Shown here: positions 6,741 to 9,355 of the stretch, in pieces
Position numbering within the stretch: position 1 is the first letter of the stretch
How the letters are laid out: every line of letters starts with the position of its first letter
DNA from: Lachnospiraceae bacterium
GTDB taxonomy: Bacteria > Bacillota > Clostridia > Lachnospirales > Anaerotignaceae
Reading direction: 5' to 3'
Assembly (NCBI GenBank): GCA_019422065.1
Contig: JAHZEA010000019.1
Location: forward strand, 29,441-38,795
DNA length: 9,355 bases
Notes under the pieces: generated by a model
Databases searched by the model: none
The model's input: the letters and a program-made list of their open reading frames with translations, nothing else
Told to the model about the DNA's origin: nothing
Program-made: the position numbers and the translations under genes

Positions 6741-8189
6741 ATGTATAAAGCGGGGCTGTATATTCGTGTTTCTGTACTTGAAAGCAATGAACAAAACCAG
6801 TGTCAAAGCGCTGAAAATCAGCTTAAAATTTTAAATGCTTATTTAGAAAACAATACTGATATAACTATATATAATACATATTTTGATTTAGGCAAAAGCG
6901 GTATGACAACACAAAGAAAAGGCTTTGAAAATTTGCTTTCGGATATATATTCAGGCTTAATAAACTGTGTTATCGTAAAGGATGTTTCTCGTTTGGGCAG
7001 AAACTATACTCAAACAGGAAATTTAATAGAAAGAGTGTTTCCTTTTTGGGGTGTCAGGTTTATTTCAGTTAATGATAATTACGACAGCGAAAAAAACTTC
7101 AAATGCAATAACTGTTTAATAGGGCTTAAAAACATACTTAATGAGGGGTATGTGCGGGACATTTCAAAAAAAGAAAAAACAGCTTTGATGGTATTAATGA
7201 AAGAAGGGCAGTTTTTGGGCTCTTTAGCGCCGTATGGCTATATAAAAAACGGGAAACAACTTGAAATAGATTATGAAGCATCTAGGGTGGTTAAGCGGAT
7301 ATTTGAAATGGCAAAAAGCAATGTAAGCTGTTATAAAATAGCTAAAACGCTGAACGATGAAAAAGTTTTAACGCCATATGCTTATAAAATATCCAAGGGT
7401 ATTGTTAAAGAAAAAGAATTTCAAAACTATTTTTGGCGTGAAGGCAGTATAAAAAGGATACTTCAAAACAGAGTATATGTGGGGGATACGGTTCAGTCTG
7501 TTACTACAACCCTTACACCTAAAGGAAAAAATATCCGCCTTCCCAAAGAAAAATGGATAGTAGTGGAAAATACCCACACAGCCATTGTTAGCAGAAATGA
7601 CTTTGAGCTGGTTGAAAATATTTTAAACAAAAACAGTAAAAAAATAAGCAAACAAATAAATAATGACGATAGTACAGGCCTTAATATTTACTGCGGTATA
7701 TGCGGTTTTAAAATGAGCCTTAAAAGTGTTAAATACGGAAGTAAAAAAACAGGGTATTATATCTGCTCTGCTAAATCATCAGGCGGTGTATGCCAAAATA
7801 CCGGAATAAAAAGTTCTGTTTTGAATAAAACAGCTTCAAAAGTATTGGGAATATATTGTTTGTTGCTTTTGGGAGAAACAAATGACAGAACAGCAGTGAT
7901 TAAACATAAAACCCAGTGTGCAAAAAGATATACAGTCTCAAAAAAAGCCGATTTATATGAGAAGCTGAAAAATAATAAAATAAACGGAAAAGATTTTGAT
8001 TTAAAAATAAAAGGGCTTACTTTAGCTGAAAAAAAGTCAGATGAAAAGCTGAAATATGCTTTTAATATAGAAGAAATGTTTTTATATAATTACAGATTTT
8101 TACTAAAAGTATTTACTGAAAGAATTACTGTTTGCGGCAAAAACGAGATAGAGATTAAAACAAGGTTTATTAATCCTTTTAACTTTTAA
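6741..8189 (+). CDS. Large serine recombinase 3, 482 aa, divergent N-terminal motifs
   Basis: The ATG follows AGGTGG with 6-nt spacing, 14 bp after recombinase 2, so it is the last gene of the run. Catalytic Ser11 (Y-I-R-V-S) and V-K-D-V-S-R-L-G-R-N-Y (79-89) are kept. The middle motif is unusual: F-D-L-G-K-S-G (48-54) then T-T-Q-R-K (56-60), where the other two read D-D-G-x-[ST]-G and N-x-x-R-P. The active-site Arg59 is retained. The recombinase domain starts at A-P-Y-G-Y (163-167) and the zinc ribbon is C318, C321, C342, C351. The C-terminus I-E-I-K-T-R-F-I-N-P-F resembles that of recombinase 1. It ends about 60 bp from the right terminal repeat. It is likely active or a partner with changed site preference; a purely accessory role cannot be excluded. 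Confidence 0.94.
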   Translation: MYKAGLYIRVSVLESNEQNQCQSAENQLKILNAYLENNTDITIYNTYFDLGKSGMTTQRKGFENLLSDIYSGLINCVIVKDVSRLGRNYTQTGNLIERVFPFWGVRFISVNDNYDSEKNFKCNNCLIGLKNILNEGYVRDISKKEKTALMVLMKEGQFLGSLAPYGYIKNGKQLEIDYEASRVVKRIFEMAKSNVSCYKIAKTLNDEKVLTPYAYKISKGIVKEKEFQNYFWREGSIKRILQNRVYVGDTVQSVTTTLTPKGKNIRLPKEKWIVVENTHTAIVSRNDFELVENILNKNSKKISKQINNDDSTGLNIYCGICGFKMSLKSVKYGSKKTGYYICSAKSSGGVCQNTGIKSSVLNKTASKVLGIYCLLLLGETNDRTAVIKHKTQCAKRYTVSKKADLYEKLKNNKINGKDFDLKIKGLTLAEKKSDEKLKYAFNIEEMFLYNYRFLLKVFTERITVCGKNEIEIKTRFINPFNF

Positions 8190-8218
8190 AAGGTAATATT
8201 GTTTTTGTTGCCGGATAA

Positions 8219-8236
8219 ATTATAAAGAATTATAAT
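8219..8236. other. Short A/T hairpin between recombinase 3 and the right att arm
   Basis: ATTATAA (8219-8225) and TTATAAT (8230-8236) pair over AGAA. There is no G:C pair and no T-run, so it is a poor terminator for the recombinase run. It also contains the stop codon of the truncated spoVB frame. No other terminator is visible at this end, so recombinase transcripts may run antisense into the spoVB start. Confidence 0.25.
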
Positions 8237-8417
8237 GGTTACTAAGCTTAATTTTTCCCTTATTAAAAACAGCAGGCATTATCAGTTGGTAAAGACCCAT
8301 GCCGCCAGCGCCTATTGATTTTGACATATATACCCTGTAAAAAAAGCCCATAAATCGGGTTATAATATTGGCGGCCATTAATATAATACAGCCAACGGCA
8401 AAGCTGTTTTTACGCAT
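8220..8417 (-). pseudogene. spoVB: SpoVB-like flippase, first 48 codons plus a 17-residue tail from the element
   Basis: The ATG at 8417-8415 is preceded by a good ribosome site (AAGGGG). Residues 1-48 run through the first membrane helix (about 8-24) and the family signature I-T-R-F-M-G-F-F-Y-R-V-Y-M-S-K-S-I-G-A-G-G-M-G-L-Y-Q-L-I-M-P in two blocks, typical of clostridial SpoVB. After Pro48 (codon 8276-8274) the frame enters the element's terminal repeat and reads 17 unrelated residues (A-V-F-N-K-G... to N-S-L) before a TAA at 8222-8220. The rest of the gene resumes at 732. Joined at the shared CCT, the two parts read M-P-L-Y with the spacing seen in the family. In the present arrangement only a 65-residue single-helix peptide could be made. 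The start is 83 bp from the divergent uvrC start. Confidence 0.92.
8250..8276. repeat. Right att junction: 25-nt terminal inverted repeat plus core GG
   Basis: The arm at 8250-8274 reads AATTTTTCCC then TTATTAAAAACAGCA, followed by GG at 8275-8276 and the spoVB ATG codon 47 (CAT) at 8277-8279. Joined to the left end, it would give an attP-like sequence whose centre GCA-CC-TGC (spoVB strand) is exactly symmetric around a non-palindromic CC. A non-palindromic core is what serine integrases need for directional recombination. The core could be shifted by one base (CT instead of CC) because CCT is shared; the symmetry favours CC. Confidence 0.82.
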
Positions 8418-8500
8418 GAAATCAACCCCTTTTAGATATTCTTTATATTATTATGTAGTCTTTATGTTTTAAATTACTTGTTTGTTTACGGAGAAAAACT
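8418..8500. promoter_or_regulatory. Divergent spoVB-uvrC intergenic region with a possible spoVB promoter
   Basis: These 83 bp separate the two starts and must hold promoters in both directions unless uvrC is read from farther away. On the minus strand TTTAAA, 17 bp, TAATAT gives a fair sigma-A match for spoVB. A CATAATA overlapping it is one base from the forespore sigma -10 pattern, but no matching -35 is seen, and a sigma-E promoter, which governs spoVB in Bacillus, is not evident. No clear uvrC promoter could be chosen. Ribosome sites: AAGGGG for spoVB, GGAG for uvrC. Confidence 0.4.
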
Positions 8501-9355
8501 ATGTTTGACATTAATGAGGAATTAAAAAAACTGCCGTCTAAACCCGGCGTATACATAATGAAAAATGCCGATGACGAGATTATATATGTAGGTAAGGCCA
8601 TAAGCCTTAAAAACCGTGTACGCCAGTATTTCCAGTCTAATAAAAACCACTCGGCTAAAGTAATAAGTATGGTTAAGCATATTGCCGAGTTTGAATATAT
8701 TGTAACTGACAGCGAAATGGAAGCACTTATTTTGGAATGCAACCTTATAAAAGAGCACAGGCCGAAATATAATATAATGCTTAAAGACGATAAAATGTAT
8801 CCTTATGTTAAGGTTACGGTTAACGAGGACTTTCCAAGAGTTTTTATGGTGCGCAAGGTTTTAAAAGACGGAGCTAAGTATTTTGGCCCAATTACAGACG
8901 CATATGCAGTTAAAGAAACTATAGAAATGATTAATAAAATGTGGCCTTTAAGGAAATGCCGTAAAGTCCTTCCAAGAGATATAGGCAAGGAAAGGCCATG
9001 TCTTAACTATCATATAGGTCAGTGCTGTGCTCCTTGTCAAGGAAATATAAAAAAAGAGGATTACGCAGTGTATGTCAATGAGGCTTTGGATTTTCTTGAA
9101 GGCAAGCACAATGATATTATTCAAAAAATGCAGGAAAAAATGGAAGAAGCTTCGGAAAATCTTGAGTTTGAGAAAGCGGCTCAGTACCGTGATAAAATAA
9201 AATACATTAAAAGCGTAGAGCAAAGGCAGAAAATGTCTAACACAGGTTTTAACGACAGTGATGTTATAGCTTTTGTGCGTGCTTTTGACGAAGCTCTTAT
9301 ACAGGTATTTTTTATAAGAGGCGGAAAAGTTATGGGCCGAGAGCATTTTTTAATA
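8501..9355 (+). CDS. uvrC: Excinuclease ABC subunit C, N-terminal part (285 codons, runs off right edge)
   Basis: UvrC makes the two incisions flanking DNA damage in nucleotide excision repair, in complex with UvrB on DNA. The GIY-YIG nuclease domain is at about 12-90: P-G-V-Y (15-18), I-Y-V-G-K-A (28-33), Tyr29 and Arg39 in the catalytic places, then E-M-E-A-L-I-L-E-C-N-L-I-K. The iron-sulfur cysteines C152, C166, C174 (or C175) and C178 follow in K-C-R, R-P-C-L and Q-C-C-A-P-C. The UVR helix pair for UvrB contact covers about 196-235 with L-E-F-E-K-A-A-Q-Y-R-D-K-I. The C-terminal RNase H-like nuclease domain is only entered at the edge. The ATG has GGAG 7 nt upstream. It is a normal chromosomal gene and anchors the right flank outside the element. 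Confidence 0.96.
   Translation, partial: MFDINEELKKLPSKPGVYIMKNADDEIIYVGKAISLKNRVRQYFQSNKNHSAKVISMVKHIAEFEYIVTDSEMEALILECNLIKEHRPKYNIMLKDDKMYPYVKVTVNEDFPRVFMVRKVLKDGAKYFGPITDAYAVKETIEMINKMWPLRKCRKVLPRDIGKERPCLNYHIGQCCAPCQGNIKKEDYAVYVNEALDFLEGKHNDIIQKMQEKMEEASENLEFEKAAQYRDKIKYIKSVEQRQKMSNTGFNDSDVIAFVRAFDEALIQVFFIRGGKVMGREHFLI

Larger units (their letters stand above)
733..8276. mobile_element. Serine-recombinase integrative element of about 7,544 bp inserted in spoVB
   Basis: Both edges are set by the interrupted spoVB frame. The chromosomal AGG (CCT on the spoVB strand) occurs at 730-732 and again at 8274-8276, and collapsing the two copies restores a family-correct reading frame. Just inside each edge are 25-nt imperfect inverted repeats (733-757 and 8250-8274). 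The element holds ilvD, a GntR regulator, a TnpW-like small gene and three large serine recombinases, the last ending about 60 bp from the right repeat, as is usual for integrases beside their att site. No relaxase, secretion, replication or phage structural gene is present, so any transfer would have to depend on other elements. The recombinase genes are much A+T-richer than ilvD (for example 13 of 60 G+C at 6421-6480 against 30 of 60 at 1141-1200), which suggests a mosaic origin. Confidence 0.88.

Noticed and set aside
8270..8280. An alternative join at the shared GC, giving M-P-A-P-L-Y
   Set aside because: It adds two residues compared with the usual family spacing and does not centre on the symmetry of the element ends; the CCT join does both correctly.
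1..8417. spoVB broken by inversion or by ordinary pseudogene decay, with ilvD part of the old chromosome
   Set aside because: Both halves keep strand and order, the join restores the frame exactly, and matching inverted ends occur at both edges. Simple insertion explains everything.
8443..9346. Several minus-strand open frames opposite uvrC
   Set aside because: They overlap one another and the well-supported uvrC frame, and their translations carry no family motifs.
1..9355. CRISPR array, tRNA or rRNA genes, riboswitch or T-box before ilvD
   Set aside because: No regularly spaced repeats or tRNA-like folds were seen, and the ilvD leader is only about 40 nt, too short for a T-box.

Overview
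Low-GC Firmicute DNA, most likely from a spore-forming anaerobic clostridium. The evidence is the A+T-rich composition, strong AGGAG-type ribosome sites, a SpoVB-family gene, uvrC, and clustered large serine recombinases. Assignment to Lachnospiraceae or relatives is an impression, not a demonstration.

Layout. The chromosomal backbone is a spoVB-like gene (minus strand) transcribed divergently from uvrC (plus strand, running off the right edge). spoVB is cut in two. Its first 48 codons lie at 8417-8274. Its continuation, open for 244 codons and running off the left edge, lies at 732-1. Between the halves sits a compact element of about 7.54 kb (733-8276) with three parts: (i) ilvD on the minus strand with a strong terminator; (ii) a divergent FadR-type GntR regulator, with back-to-back sigma-A promoters and two matching operator-like repeats between it and ilvD; (iii) a plus-strand run of three intact large serine recombinases and a small TnpW-like protein.

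Boundaries. The two element ends are 25-nt imperfect inverted repeats (22 of 25 positions agree), each abutting a CC/GG dinucleotide. Joining the spoVB halves at the shared CCT gives M-P-L-Y-I-L-C-Y, which matches the usual spacing of this family with no extra or missing residue. Joining the element ends gives a nearly symmetric attP-like site centred on GCA-CC-TGC. The insertion is therefore resolved to the base from the window alone.

How it may work. The recombinases should cut and rejoin at the two junctions, so excision would restore an intact spoVB reading frame. This resembles developmentally excised elements such as skin in sigK, but here in a cortex-synthesis flippase gene and with a metabolic cargo (dihydroxy-acid dehydratase plus a ligand-sensing regulator) in place of phage genes. 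The regulator gene lies directly upstream of the recombinase run on the same strand with no visible terminator, so metabolite sensing and excision could be linked. That link and the sporulation role are inference.
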